Shown here in pieces: positions 52,585-61,830 of a stretch of DNA of 64,000 nt; within the stretch, counting starts at the first letter, position 1; each line of letters opens with the position of its first letter. The notes below the pieces were generated by a model. That model was not told where the DNA came from. It worked only from the letters and a program-made list of their open reading frames with translations, and ran no database searches. The stretch is taken from assembly GCA_963665005.2 (NCBI GenBank), contig CAXXTQ010000001.1, positions 2,170,001-2,234,000 on the forward strand, written 5' to 3'. Source of the stretch: G963665005 sp963665005. GTDB lineage: Bacteria; Bacillota; Clostridia; Christensenellales; SZUA-584. The position numbers and the translations under genes are program-made.

Positions 52585-53703
52585 TTAAGGTGTGCGCTGT
52601 GCCTTATCTCCCTGTCTTGAGATGTTCAGCAAGACGCCTACGCTCGCCATAAAAATAACAAGAGATGTCCGCCCCGCGCTGATGAAAGGAAGAGCAACGC
52701 CAGTCGGCGGTACGGCTCCCGTTACAACGCCTATATTTATAAGTACCTGTATGGCGATAAGAGCGGTAATGCCAGTCGCCAGCATCATGCCAAAAGTGTT
52801 AGGCGCGCGTAGAGCTGTTCTTATACCGCGCCAAATGAGTATGGCAAAAGCGGTTATAAGTAAAATACCGCCTAAAAATCCAAGCTCTTCAACGATTATG
52901 GCGAATATAAAATCAGATTCTCCGTACGGCAGGTACAAAAATTTCTGTCTTGAATTTCCGAGCCCCATTCCGAAAAAGCCGCCCGAGCCTATGGAATAAA
53001 GCGATTGTATAAGCTGGTAACTTTCGTCGGCCGCATATTCCCAAGGGTCTAAGAACGCGAAGATCCGGGACATTCTGTATTCTGTCGCGACCATGGCGAC
53101 CGCGCCGAGCCCTATGCCCGTCACGCCGACCAATCCGAACTGCAAAAGACTCGCTCCGCCTATAAGCATCATTATAAACATCAACAGCGCAAGAGTTACC
53201 ACAGCGCTGAAATTCGGCTGGAAATATAAAAGCAAAGCGCAGATACCAAGCAGTATAAGATAAGGCAGCATGCCGTATTTAAACTGCTGCATTTTATCTT
53301 GATTTATTGATATGCCTGTCGCCATAAATAAAATTATCGCGAATTTTAACACTTCTACCGACTGCAAATCAAAAATAAAAAGATTTACCCATCTGCGCGA
53401 GCCGTTTTTCATTATGCCTATGCCTGGAACAAAGACAAGTACCATTAACAAAAGCGCGATGCCAAGCACCCAGAATCTTAGTTTCTTTAGCTTGTTATAA
53501 TCAAAAAACATCAGCATTATCATAAGAACAAGCCCGATGCCCGCTCCGCTGATCTGCTTCCAGAAAAAATAATAACCGTCATAACCCGTATTTGCGCTGT
53601 TTTCCGCGTAATAAAAACTTGCGCTGAATACCATGACGATACCGAACATTACGAGTATTATCGTTACTATAAGCAGCGTATAATCAAATGAGCGTTTGCG
53701 CAT
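52585..53703 (-). CDS. ftsW: FtsW/SpoVE-type glycosyltransferase (SEDS)
   Basis: The 372-residue protein has about ten membrane helices and SEDS features: KNGSRRWVNLFIFDLQ, YAADESYQLIQSLYSIGSGGFFG (core QSLYSIGSGGFFG) and PPTGVALPFISAGRTSLV. The last usually reads PFxSxGGSS; here it is SAGRTS. FtsW polymerises glycan strands with the SpoVD/PBP2B-type partner encoded upstream. A sporulation SpoVE role is possible. Start ATG at 53703 with AGGAGG. Confidence 0.93.
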   Translation of the reverse strand: MRKRSFDYTLLIVTIILVMFGIVMVFSASFYYAENSANTGYDGYYFFWKQISGAGIGLVLMIMLMFFDYNKLKKLRFWVLGIALLLMVLVFVPGIGIMKNGSRRWVNLFIFDLQSVEVLKFAIILFMATGISINQDKMQQFKYGMLPYLILLGICALLLYFQPNFSAVVTLALLMFIMMLIGGASLLQFGLVGVTGIGLGAVAMVATEYRMSRIFAFLDPWEYAADESYQLIQSLYSIGSGGFFGMGLGNSRQKFLYLPYGESDFIFAIIVEELGFLGGILLITAFAILIWRGIRTALRAPNTFGMMLATGITALIAIQVLINIGVVTGAVPPTGVALPFISAGRTSLVIFMASVGVLLNISRQGDKAQRTP

Positions 53704-53712
53704 GATATCCTC

Positions 53713-55065
53713 CTAGAATGAATTAACTATACTTTTAAACACTCTTCCCCTCTGCTCGTAATCATCGAACATATCGTAACTCGCGCAGGCAGGAGAAAGC
53801 AGCACGTTCCATCCATTTTCTGCGATATCTTTTGCTTTTAATACAGCATCTTTGAAGCTTTGCGCCGTGTATACATTATCAAAGCCCGCTTCTTTTGCGT
53901 CATCCAAAATATTTTGCTTTGTGTCGCCAAGCGCAATTACCGCTCTTATGTTTTCTCCGAATCCGCCGAGCAGCTGTGTAAAGCTGCTTTTTTTGTCGTA
54001 ACCGCCGAGTATTATCACGGTAGGTTTTGTCATGGCTTCGGCCGCTTTCTGCGTGGCGTCGGGGTTGGTACCTTTAGAATCGTTTATATAGCTTATGCCT
54101 TCGTGTTCACGCACAAACTCTATTCTGTGCTCAACACCCGCAAACTCCATAAAAGTCTTTTTTACTATCTCTGCTGGAATTTTATAACATCCGGCGATAG
54201 CCGCCGCCGCAAGTGCGTTCTCCAGGTTATGCAGCCCGGGTATTCTTACTTGGTCTGCGCGGCAGATAACGGTTTTTTCGCCCCATTGTTCGCTTACTAT
54301 GTTGCCCTCTTCTATAAATACGCCGCATTCGGGCTTAACTTTACGCGAAAACCAAATTACTTTGGATTTTTGCCTGCCCGCCATGCTTTTTGTAATATCG
54401 TTATCATAATTCAGCACGCAGTAATCAGTATCTTTCTGATTCTCAAACACGCGCTCCTTTGCCGCTGTGTATTTTTCCATACTGCCGAATCTGTCTAAAT
54501 GGTCTTCGGTAATATTTAAAGCCGCGCATACGTGCGGAACAAACTCATCTATTGTTTCAAGCTGTAAAGCTGCTGTTTCCGCAACAATGATATCGCCTTT
54601 TTTAGTTTTAGAAACCTCTCCGGTTATTGGTATTCCTATATTGCCTAGAACATACGTGCAAAACCCGGCATTTTTAAAAACCTCGCCCGTAAGTGCGGTG
54701 GTTGTAGTTTTTCCGTTTGTACCCGTAATTGCGACAAACTCGGCATCGGTAAACAAATATCCAAGCTCTATCTCGCCTATTACTTTTTTGCCGTTTTTGC
54801 TTGCGTTTTCTATAAAAGAAAGGTTAGTGGGAACGCCCGGGCTTAAAACTAAAATGTCTGCGCTTTTTGCAACAGTTTCGGCGTCCGCTCCGAAAGCAAA
54901 CTCAGCTTTTCCTAAAAACTCGTCGAAAACGTTGTCATTAAATTCGCTCAGTTTTTTAGAGTCGTAGAGCACTACTTCCGCTTTTTTTTCTAAAAGCAGC
55001 CTCGCGCTTGCGATGCCGCTTCTTGCCATGCCCACAACCATTACACGTTTATTAGAAAAATCCAT
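53713..55065 (-). CDS. murD: MurD, UDP-MurNAc-Ala D-glutamate ligase
   Basis: The 450-residue Mur ligase has ITGTNGKTTTTAL as the P-loop, NITEDHLDRFGSMEKY and GGYDKKSSF. It adds D-glutamate to UDP-MurNAc-L-Ala. It starts 10 nt after mraY and precedes ftsW by 9 nt. Confidence 0.97.
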   Translation of the reverse strand: MDFSNKRVMVVGMARSGIASARLLLEKKAEVVLYDSKKLSEFNDNVFDEFLGKAEFAFGADAETVAKSADILVLSPGVPTNLSFIENASKNGKKVIGEIELGYLFTDAEFVAITGTNGKTTTTALTGEVFKNAGFCTYVLGNIGIPITGEVSKTKKGDIIVAETAALQLETIDEFVPHVCAALNITEDHLDRFGSMEKYTAAKERVFENQKDTDYCVLNYDNDITKSMAGRQKSKVIWFSRKVKPECGVFIEEGNIVSEQWGEKTVICRADQVRIPGLHNLENALAAAAIAGCYKIPAEIVKKTFMEFAGVEHRIEFVREHEGISYINDSKGTNPDATQKAAEAMTKPTVIILGGYDKKSSFTQLLGGFGENIRAVIALGDTKQNILDDAKEAGFDNVYTAQSFKDAVLKAKDIAENGWNVLLSPACASYDMFDDYEQRGRVFKSIVNSF

Positions 55066-55075
55066 ATAATCCTCT

Positions 55076-56074
55076 CTAGTTCACAGACAATATGCCGACA
55101 AGGCAGAGTATAATCGTTGTCATTATATAAAACACTACTATTTTTGATTCGGGAATTCCTTTCAATTCAAAGTGATGATGAAGCGGTGCCATTTTGAATA
55201 TGCGCTTTTTTCTTATCTTATAAGAGCCGACCTGCAGTATGACTGAAATCGATGTAAGAAGAAACATAAAGCCTGTTATAATAAGCAGCAATTGAAGCCT
55301 TGATATAACGACTATAATACTAAGCGCGCCTCCGAGTGCAAAAGCCCCCGTGTCACCCATGAACACTTTTGCAGGATGAGCATTAAAACGCAGAAAGCCA
55401 AGACAGGCTCCTGTTAGCGCGGCGGCAAACACCATCATGTTCTGAGCGCCCACCGCCATCAGAGACTGGCCTGTGGCAGTGTATACGCTGTAAAGCCCGA
55501 AAAAGATAATCATATATGTCGCAGAGTTAACAAGCGTTACGCCCGAAGCCAGACCGTCCAGCCCGTCCGTTAAGTTCACGCTGTTGACTATAAGAATTAC
55601 TGCTATTACCGTAAACGGAATATACCATACGCCAAGGTCCCATTCTATGCCGAAGAAAGGAACGATTAGTTTCGAGCCTATAGAAGGGTTGTTATACGCA
55701 AAAAACGCAACTATAAGGGCTATGCCCAAGTGCGCGATAATCTTCTGGTATGCCCGGAGCCCGAGCGAGCGTTTTTTTACAACTATTATAAGATCGTCTA
55801 AAAGCCCTATCAAACCAAAACCTATTGTCACGCCGAGAGAAACCCAGATAAATTCAAAATTACCTTTTGCGAATATCAAAGAAACGGCAGCAAGAGCTAT
55901 AAGTATAATAACTCCGCCCATTGTAGGCGTGCCCGCTTTTGAAAGATGTGATTTTGGGCCGTCATCTCTTATCTGCTGCCCTAATTTTAGCCTTTTTAGA
56001 AGCGGCACCCCCGCATACCCTGCGCAAAGCGCTATTATAAACGATGTCAGTATTGCGTATATCAGTATATCCAT
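55076..56074 (-). CDS. mraY: MraY, lipid I synthase
   Basis: The 332-residue polytopic enzyme contains the conserved KSHLSKAGTPTMGG, LLDDLI (Asp pair), NSVNLTDGLDGLASG and FRFNAHPAKVFMGDTGAFALGG-type motif (core HPAKVFMGDTGAFALGG), ending with HHHFELKG. It transfers phospho-MurNAc-pentapeptide to undecaprenyl phosphate. It follows murE with no murF between. Confidence 0.98.
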   Translation of the reverse strand: MDILIYAILTSFIIALCAGYAGVPLLKRLKLGQQIRDDGPKSHLSKAGTPTMGGVIILIALAAVSLIFAKGNFEFIWVSLGVTIGFGLIGLLDDLIIVVKKRSLGLRAYQKIIAHLGIALIVAFFAYNNPSIGSKLIVPFFGIEWDLGVWYIPFTVIAVILIVNSVNLTDGLDGLASGVTLVNSATYMIIFFGLYSVYTATGQSLMAVGAQNMMVFAAALTGACLGFLRFNAHPAKVFMGDTGAFALGGALSIIVVISRLQLLLIITGFMFLLTSISVILQVGSYKIRKKRIFKMAPLHHHFELKGIPESKIVVFYIMTTIILCLVGILSVN

Positions 56075-56101
56075 ACGTATTATTTCTCCCGCTTTTTTAT
56101 G

Positions 56102-57547
56102 TTAATCTTCTGTGTCTTTTGAAAGCAGCTCTCTGACCACAACTTTTTCGTCAAATGGATGTTTTACTCCGCTTATTTCCTGATATGTTTCATGCCCTTT
56201 GCCCGCGAGCACTATTATATCCTCGGGCATTGCATTGTCTATGGCATATTTTATAGCCTGCCTTCGGTTTTCTATGCAGACATACTCACAATCTGTTTTT
56301 CTCATGCCCTGCTCTACAGCATTTATTATATCATACGGGTCTTCGCTTCTTGGGTTATCCGATGTTATTATTGCAAACGAAGAAAGCCTTCCCGCAATTT
56401 CTCCCATTATCGGGCGCTTTGTCTTATCCCTGTCTCCTCCGCAGCCGAAAACGGGTATTATCCGCCCTCTTGCGAAATCGTTCACGGTCAGCAGAGTGTT
56501 TTCCAGGCTGTCTGGAGTATGCGCGTAATCAAGTATGATTGTAAACGGCCTTCCGCCCGTATCAAGAACTTCAAACCTTCCCGCGACACACGGCATTGCC
56601 TCTAGCCCCGTTTTTATTGTTTCCATGCTCAAATTCATAAGCAGGCAGGCTGTTGCCGCTGATAAAGAATTGTATACGCTGAAAATGCCCGGTATCTGAA
56701 GCTTTAAAGGAAGCATGCCCTGCTCACAGCAAAGGTCGTATGTCACGCCTTTTGGAGTAATCTCAATGTTTTTAGCGTATACGTCCGCCTTTTCTTTTAT
56801 GCCGTAAGTACACCAGTCTATGTTGACGCCTTCCATAATAAAGCCTGCCGATTTATCGTCAATATTGACCGCCGCTTTTTCCGACGAAATAAACAGCTTC
56901 TTTTTGGCGTTTCTGTAATTGCTGAAAGTTTCATGGAAATCAAGATGGTCCTGCGTTAAGTTGGTGAAAATCGATATGTCAAATATTATTCCGTCAACTC
57001 TGCCAAGCTCTAAAGAATGCGACGAGACTTCCATCACTAACGTATCGCAGCCCTCATCCGCCATGCGCCGCAAAAGCGCAAATAAATTGGGCGATTCAGG
57101 CGTAGTTCTTTCCGTCGCTATTTCTTTTTGGCCTATCATATTGATTATCGTGCCTATAAGCCCGGCTTTTCTGCCCGAATGCTCCAGCACCGATTTTATC
57201 ATATACGTTGTCGTTGTTTTACCGTTTGTGCCCGTTATGCCTATCATTGTCAAATCTTTATCAGGCCTGCCGAAAAACTCCCGGGAAATATACGCCATAG
57301 AAGCGCGCGCGTCCTCCACCAGTATCTGAGGCACATTTACATCTAGCTTTTTTGTTACCATTAGCGCAGCTGCACCGTTGTCAATTGCGCTTTGCGCATA
57401 GTCATGCCCGTCAGTTTTAAATCCGCTGATGCAGAAAAAGAGCGCACCCTCGCACACTTTTCTGGAATCATACTCTATGCTTGTTATTTCCGTTTGTCCG
57501 TTTCCTATAATGTTCATGCCTTTATGGCATAAATCAGCTAACTTCAA
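56102..57547 (-). CDS. murE: MurE, UDP-MurNAc-tripeptide synthetase (meso-DAP type)
   Basis: The 481-residue ligase has GTNGKTTTT at 106-114, ATERTTPESP and SSHSLELGRVDG, and DNPRSEDP at 397-404, the motif specific for meso-diaminopimelate. It predicts a meso-DAP type peptidoglycan, in line with lysA. TTG start at 57547 with GGGAGG upstream. murF does not follow. Confidence 0.97.
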   Translation of the reverse strand: MKLADLCHKGMNIIGNGQTEITSIEYDSRKVCEGALFFCISGFKTDGHDYAQSAIDNGAAALMVTKKLDVNVPQILVEDARASMAYISREFFGRPDKDLTMIGITGTNGKTTTTYMIKSVLEHSGRKAGLIGTIINMIGQKEIATERTTPESPNLFALLRRMADEGCDTLVMEVSSHSLELGRVDGIIFDISIFTNLTQDHLDFHETFSNYRNAKKKLFISSEKAAVNIDDKSAGFIMEGVNIDWCTYGIKEKADVYAKNIEITPKGVTYDLCCEQGMLPLKLQIPGIFSVYNSLSAATACLLMNLSMETIKTGLEAMPCVAGRFEVLDTGGRPFTIILDYAHTPDSLENTLLTVNDFARGRIIPVFGCGGDRDKTKRPIMGEIAGRLSSFAIITSDNPRSEDPYDIINAVEQGMRKTDCEYVCIENRRQAIKYAIDNAMPEDIIVLAGKGHETYQEISGVKHPFDEKVVVRELLSKDTED

Positions 57548-57632
57548 TTACTGTCCTCCCTTAGCATTACAATACCTTGTGGAATTATATCATATCAACA
57601 ATAGATTGTAACGCAAAAAAACTAATTTTACG

Positions 57633-59777
57633 TTATCCTCCCGCTTCGCTGAACTTCACCTTAACTTCGGTGCCTATAGTCACCGTTTCGCCCGCCGACG
57701 GGCTTTGGTACTCCGCCAGCCCCTTTCCCTGTACCTTTAGTTCGAGGCCTAAGCTCTCTAGAGCTTTGTACGCGTCCATGATATTCATTCCATCAAGGTC
57801 TGGCACAGTTACCGTTCCGCTTAAATCCATGCCGGTATTCTTATTTTGCATATACAGCAATACCGTCGTCCCTTTTTCAACCTCTTCGCCCGGCGCAGGC
57901 ATCTGTTCAATAACATCTCCCGAACCGTCAAGAAGGTATTTTACGCCAAGAGAATCAAGCTCTTGCTTGGCTTGCTGCTCATCCATGCCCGAAACGTCTG
58001 TCAGCGTTACCGATTCGGGCTCCTGCGCCTCATCAAAATCGGGAGTCACGCCCATATATTGAAGCGATTCGAGAAGTACATTTTTAACATACGGCGCCGC
58101 TACAACGCTGCCGAAATCTACTGCGACATCCGGCTCGTCGACAATAATCAAAACAACTATCTGCGGATCGTCCGCAGGTGCAAAGCCAATAAAAGAGGCA
58201 ATATGTTTTCCGCTCATTATCTGGCCATCTTCATCGTACTTTTGCGCTGTTCCTGTTTTTCCGCCTACTCTGTAACCGGGGATATAACAATTTTTGCCGC
58301 TTCCCAAGGTCACTACACTTTCTAAGATATCGCGTATATTATCCGATGTTGACTCGCTTATAGGCTGTGAAACGACCACCGGTTCATATTCTTCTATAAA
58401 ATCTCCCTGCTCATCCGAGAGCCCTTTTACCAGTTTCGGTTCAAATAAAAAACCGCCGTTCACCACTGCGCTGAATGAGGAGATCAATTGCAGTGGTGTT
58501 ACGGCTATAGATTGCCCGAACGCAATGCGGGCGAGGTCACTGTTTTTGACATATTTCTCTGACATTATTATGCCGCTCTGGTCAGAAGGGAATGTTATAC
58601 CCGTATTTTGCCCAAATCCAAAATCGTATATATAATCGTAAAACGTTTGTGTACCCGTCTTTAATCCCATATTCATGAAAGCTACGTTGCAAGAGTTCTG
58701 CACGGCTTCGTAAAGCGTTTGATGCCCGTGTGACCTTGGGTATCTCCAGCACTTTATCTGCTGCCCTTCGACAACCAATGAACCCGAACAATCAAATGTA
58801 TCATCAAGGGTTATACTGCCGCTGTCAAGAGCAGCCGCCAATGTCACTACTTTAAACGTAGAACCCGGCTCATAAACGTCTGTTATTATCTGGTTTCTCG
58901 TAAGCTCCGTCAAAAGGCTGATGTCGTCTCTGGGCGGATCGTTCAAGTCGTAATCGGGTATATTCGCTATCGCAAGTATTTCTCCCGTTTTCGGGTCCAT
59001 AGCGATTCCCCGTGCGCCTATCGCGTTTTGCGCGACATAAGCTTCATCAAGCTGTTTTTCGAGAAAGCTTTGTATAACTTCGTCTATAGTCAAAACGACG
59101 TTATATCCGTCTACCGGCGCGACGTACTGTTTTTCGCCTAGCGGTATCTGCCTTCCCTTTTCGTCCGCTTCCGAGACAATACGCCCTGCCTGCCCCAAAA
59201 GATATTTATCGTAATATGCCTCTATGCCTTCCTGCCCTGTGCCGTCTACCGAAGTAAAGCCGAGCGTCTGCGTTAAAAACGAGCCGTTCGGATAATATCT
59301 TTTTACGTCAACCGTAAAAAACACGCCGGGCAGATTCAGTTCTCTTAACTCGTTTGCAGTCTCTTTGCTTATCTGCCTTGCGAGCCAAACTTCCGATTTG
59401 CTTTCGTCCGTAGCCTTTTTTCTTACCGATTCTTCGTCTATATCGAGCAATTCGGACAGTATGCTGACGATAGAGTCTACATTGCCTTTTTTTACCTCTG
59501 CCGGGCGAAGCACGACTGTATCGGCATTTGCGCTTTGTGCAAGCACATTGCCGTTTCTGTCGAGTATAGAACCTCTTTGAGCAGAGACGATCAGATCTTT
59601 GGTTTGCTGAATAAGAGCCTTTTCCTGCAGAAATTCACCCTGTGCGAAAACTATTATTCCCATTTTTACAGATAAGCCGACAAACAAAACGATTATTGCA
59701 GTCATGAAAAACAGTAGCCTTTTTTTTGCTTTAAGAGATGGCACTCCTGCCAGCCTCCTTCCATTCGCTGTCGTCAT
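57633..59777 (-). CDS. SpoVD/PBP2B-type class B penicillin-binding protein with two PASTA domains
   Basis: The 714-residue protein has one membrane segment (about 20-42), a dimerisation domain with AQRGSILDRNG, and a transpeptidase domain: SxxK at Ser306 (GSTFK), SCN at 362-364 and KTGT at 507-510. Two PASTA domains occupy about 590-650 and 655-714. It crosslinks septal or cortex wall with FtsW/SpoVE. PASTA repeats are typical of SpoVD and Firmicutes PBP2B. Only one such gene is here, so it may serve both roles. Confidence 0.94.
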   Translation of the reverse strand: MTTANGRRLAGVPSLKAKKRLLFFMTAIIVLFVGLSVKMGIIVFAQGEFLQEKALIQQTKDLIVSAQRGSILDRNGNVLAQSANADTVVLRPAEVKKGNVDSIVSILSELLDIDEESVRKKATDESKSEVWLARQISKETANELRELNLPGVFFTVDVKRYYPNGSFLTQTLGFTSVDGTGQEGIEAYYDKYLLGQAGRIVSEADEKGRQIPLGEKQYVAPVDGYNVVLTIDEVIQSFLEKQLDEAYVAQNAIGARGIAMDPKTGEILAIANIPDYDLNDPPRDDISLLTELTRNQIITDVYEPGSTFKVVTLAAALDSGSITLDDTFDCSGSLVVEGQQIKCWRYPRSHGHQTLYEAVQNSCNVAFMNMGLKTGTQTFYDYIYDFGFGQNTGITFPSDQSGIIMSEKYVKNSDLARIAFGQSIAVTPLQLISSFSAVVNGGFLFEPKLVKGLSDEQGDFIEEYEPVVVSQPISESTSDNIRDILESVVTLGSGKNCYIPGYRVGGKTGTAQKYDEDGQIMSGKHIASFIGFAPADDPQIVVLIIVDEPDVAVDFGSVVAAPYVKNVLLESLQYMGVTPDFDEAQEPESVTLTDVSGMDEQQAKQELDSLGVKYLLDGSGDVIEQMPAPGEEVEKGTTVLLYMQNKNTGMDLSGTVTVPDLDGMNIMDAYKALESLGLELKVQGKGLAEYQSPSAGETVTIGTEVKVKFSEAGG

Positions 59778-59790
59778 TTTTTCTTACCTG

Positions 59791-60327
59791 TCATCCGCCC
59801 ATATCAATATATATTTTCTGTTCCTGCTCGGGATACATCATCCCGAGATCTTGTTTTGCATAATTAGATATATTTTCAAGATTGTCGCGCAATTCCATAT
59901 CGAGTGAAAGCTCTTCAATCTTTGTCTGCACAGTTTTTATTTTGTTTTCAAGCTGGTTGTTATCCGACCCTATTGAGCATACAGCCGCATATCTTGAGAT
60001 AAGCAATGCCATTGCGCAAAAGGCTAAGAATAACACAAAAAGCGTTGACGCAAGCCCTGATCTTTTTTGCTTCGCTTCTTTTTTAGCGGCGGCAGCCGTC
60101 TGCTTTACTTTCTTTTTTGCAAAACCATTATTAATATATGCCACATTGCCGTCCATCTTTACTACTCTTTTTTTGGTCGGCGTTTTACGCGGCGAAGCAA
60201 CAGGCGCTTTGCGCGGCGCAGTCACAGTGCGCGATACATTGCGCGGCATTGTTCGTGTCGAAGCACGCGGCGTAGTGCGAGACGCTGTACGAGGTGCATG
60301 ATGAACTTTTCTTTGTGCGGTTTGCAT
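59791..60327 (-). CDS. ftsL: FtsL-like division protein with long basic N-terminus
   Basis: The 178-residue protein has a membrane segment at about 91-112 and an extracellular coiled coil (about 120-165) as in FtsL. The cytoplasmic N-terminus is about 90 residues, much longer than usual, and the first 55 are Arg/Thr/Pro/Ser repeats such as PRTASRTTPRASTRTMPRN, with a Lys-rich part following. The position between rsmH and the PBP is typical for ftsL. Confidence 0.85.
   Translation of the reverse strand: MQTAQRKVHHAPRTASRTTPRASTRTMPRNVSRTVTAPRKAPVASPRKTPTKKRVVKMDGNVAYINNGFAKKKVKQTAAAAKKEAKQKRSGLASTLFVLFLAFCAMALLISRYAAVCSIGSDNNQLENKIKTVQTKIEELSLDMELRDNLENISNYAKQDLGMMYPEQEQKIYIDMGG
60180..60310 (-). 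repeat. Degenerate coding repeat in ftsL
   Basis: The DNA encoding the FtsL N-terminus repeats GCGCGGC and related units every 21-27 nt, giving Arg-Thr/Pro/Ala motifs. This suggests expansion by slippage or selection for a basic tail. Confidence 0.5.
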
Positions 60328-60338
60328 AGCTGCCTCCG

Positions 60339-61271
60339 TTATTTGATTGCTTCAAATACTCTTAATTTTGCGCTTCTTGACCTTTTGTTCTGGCTAACCT
60401 CTTGATCTGACGGTAAAATAGGTTTTCTCGTGATTACCCTGCCCATAGGAACTTTTCCGCAAACGCAGACAGGAAACTCAGCCGGGCATTCACAAGGATC
60501 GGCAAAACGCCTAAATTCTTGTTTTACTATTCTATCTTCCAATGAATGAAAAGTAATAACGGCAATACGCGCTTTGTTTTTCAATACCTGCACAAAATCA
60601 AAAAGAGCACCGGCAAGAGCATCAAGCTCTCCGTTGACTTCGATTCTAAGCGCCTGAAAACAGCGCCGCGCGGGATGCGGCCCGTCTCTTCGGGCTCCAG
60701 CGGGTACTGCCATTTTGATAACCTCTACAAGACGCCCGGTGGTCATAATGGGCCTGTCGCTTCGTTCCCTCACAATGAACTCAGCAATTCTAGCGGCCCA
60801 TCTTTCTTCACCGTAATCTCGCAGTATTCGCTCAAGGTCTTGCTGCGCATAGCTATTTACTATGTCTGCGGCGCATGTTTTATCTTTTATATTCATGCGC
60901 ATATCAAGCTTTGAGTCTTGGTTATATGAAAACCCCCTGTTACATTGGTCAAGCTGGAACGAACTCACGCCAAGGTCGAGCACCGCCCCATCTATCGCAT
61001 TTATATCAAGCATAGCAAGTATGCTTTTGATATTCTTAAAATCATCGTTTACACATACTGTGTTTTCGCTGTATTTTTCTAATCTCTGCTTTGCCCTGCC
61101 TATGGCGTATTCGTCTTTATCTATACCAATAAGCTTTCCGCCGGGCGTTATCTTTTCGAGTATTGCCTGCGAATGGCCTCCGCCGCCGAGCGTGCCGTCA
61201 ACCATCGTCATTCCGGGCACAGGGTTAAGTGCTTCTATCGTTTCTTTTAGCAGTACGGTGTTGTGTTCCAT
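60339..61271 (-). CDS. rsmH: RsmH (MraW), 16S rRNA C1402 methyltransferase
   Basis: The 310-residue SAM enzyme has DGTLGGGGHSQAIL, IDKDEYAIGRAKQRL, GAVLDLGVSSFQLD and the C-terminal ITFHSLEDRIVKQEFR (core HSLEDRIVK). It methylates N4 of C1402 in 16S rRNA. It starts 3 nt after the mraZ stop, the standard mraZ-rsmH-ftsL order. Confidence 0.97.
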   Translation of the reverse strand: MEHNTVLLKETIEALNPVPGMTMVDGTLGGGGHSQAILEKITPGGKLIGIDKDEYAIGRAKQRLEKYSENTVCVNDDFKNIKSILAMLDINAIDGAVLDLGVSSFQLDQCNRGFSYNQDSKLDMRMNIKDKTCAADIVNSYAQQDLERILRDYGEERWAARIAEFIVRERSDRPIMTTGRLVEVIKMAVPAGARRDGPHPARRCFQALRIEVNGELDALAGALFDFVQVLKNKARIAVITFHSLEDRIVKQEFRRFADPCECPAEFPVCVCGKVPMGRVITRKPILPSDQEVSQNKRSRSAKLRVFEAIK

Positions 61272-61274
61272 GGC

Positions 61275-61715
61275 CTATATACCGTATGCCGTAAGGTTTG
61301 CCATCGCCGCATTATCGTCTTGCTCAGTCTGCTCAACAAATACCTGCCATTTTTCTTTCGCCCAGATTTCGGCACGGTACGATGCACCTATTGTCACAAC
61401 TTCTTTTTCTATGCCGACCTTTTCGCGAAGCAGCTGCGGCAGAAGTATTCTGCCCTGCTTGTCCGGCTCACATCTGCATGCGCTCGAGAATATCATTCGC
61501 ACATGGCTCTGTGCTTTTGTATCAGTCTGCGGAATAGCGTTTAATTTGTCGGAAAACTTTTGCCATTCCTCTTCAGAATATACGCTTAGGCATTCTTTTG
61601 AAAGGCAGGTAATATAAAACGGATCACCAAGCTGAGCCCTCATTTTTGAAGGAACTGCAAGACGGCCTTTTTCGTCTACATTATGTACATATGTGCCAAT
61701 GAGTGATCCCTTCAA
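61275..61715 (-). CDS. mraZ: MraZ, dcw cluster transcription factor
   Basis: The 146-residue protein has two SpoVT/AbrB-like halves, each with DxxGR-type motifs: VDEKGRLAVPSKMR and PDKQGRILLPQLLR. It binds TGGGN repeats upstream and represses its own operon in studied bacteria. TTG start at 61715 with GGGAGGG about seven bases upstream. The matching operator is present. Confidence 0.96.
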   Translation of the reverse strand: MKGSLIGTYVHNVDEKGRLAVPSKMRAQLGDPFYITCLSKECLSVYSEEEWQKFSDKLNAIPQTDTKAQSHVRMIFSSACRCEPDKQGRILLPQLLREKVGIEKEVVTIGASYRAEIWAKEKWQVFVEQTEQDDNAAMANLTAYGI

Positions 61716-61787
61716 AGACTATCCCTCCCGATGCCTTGTGTTTACTGCCTCTTATTTATTGAAAAGGGATGCATGTGTACTTCCCCA

Positions 61788-61830
61788 CCAATCTACACCT
61801 ACTATCACCATAGTTACCCATTATTCCCCA
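61788..61830 (-). promoter_or_regulatory. MraZ operator, five 10-bp spaced repeats
   Basis: On the minus strand the core repeats every 10 bp: TGGGG, TGGGT, TGGTG, AGGTG, TGGTG, within 61781-61830 (about 66-115 bp before mraZ). MraZ boxes in other bacteria are three or four TGGGN units separated by five bases; here the first two are exact and the rest degenerate. Promoter upstream is not clear. Confidence 0.75.
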
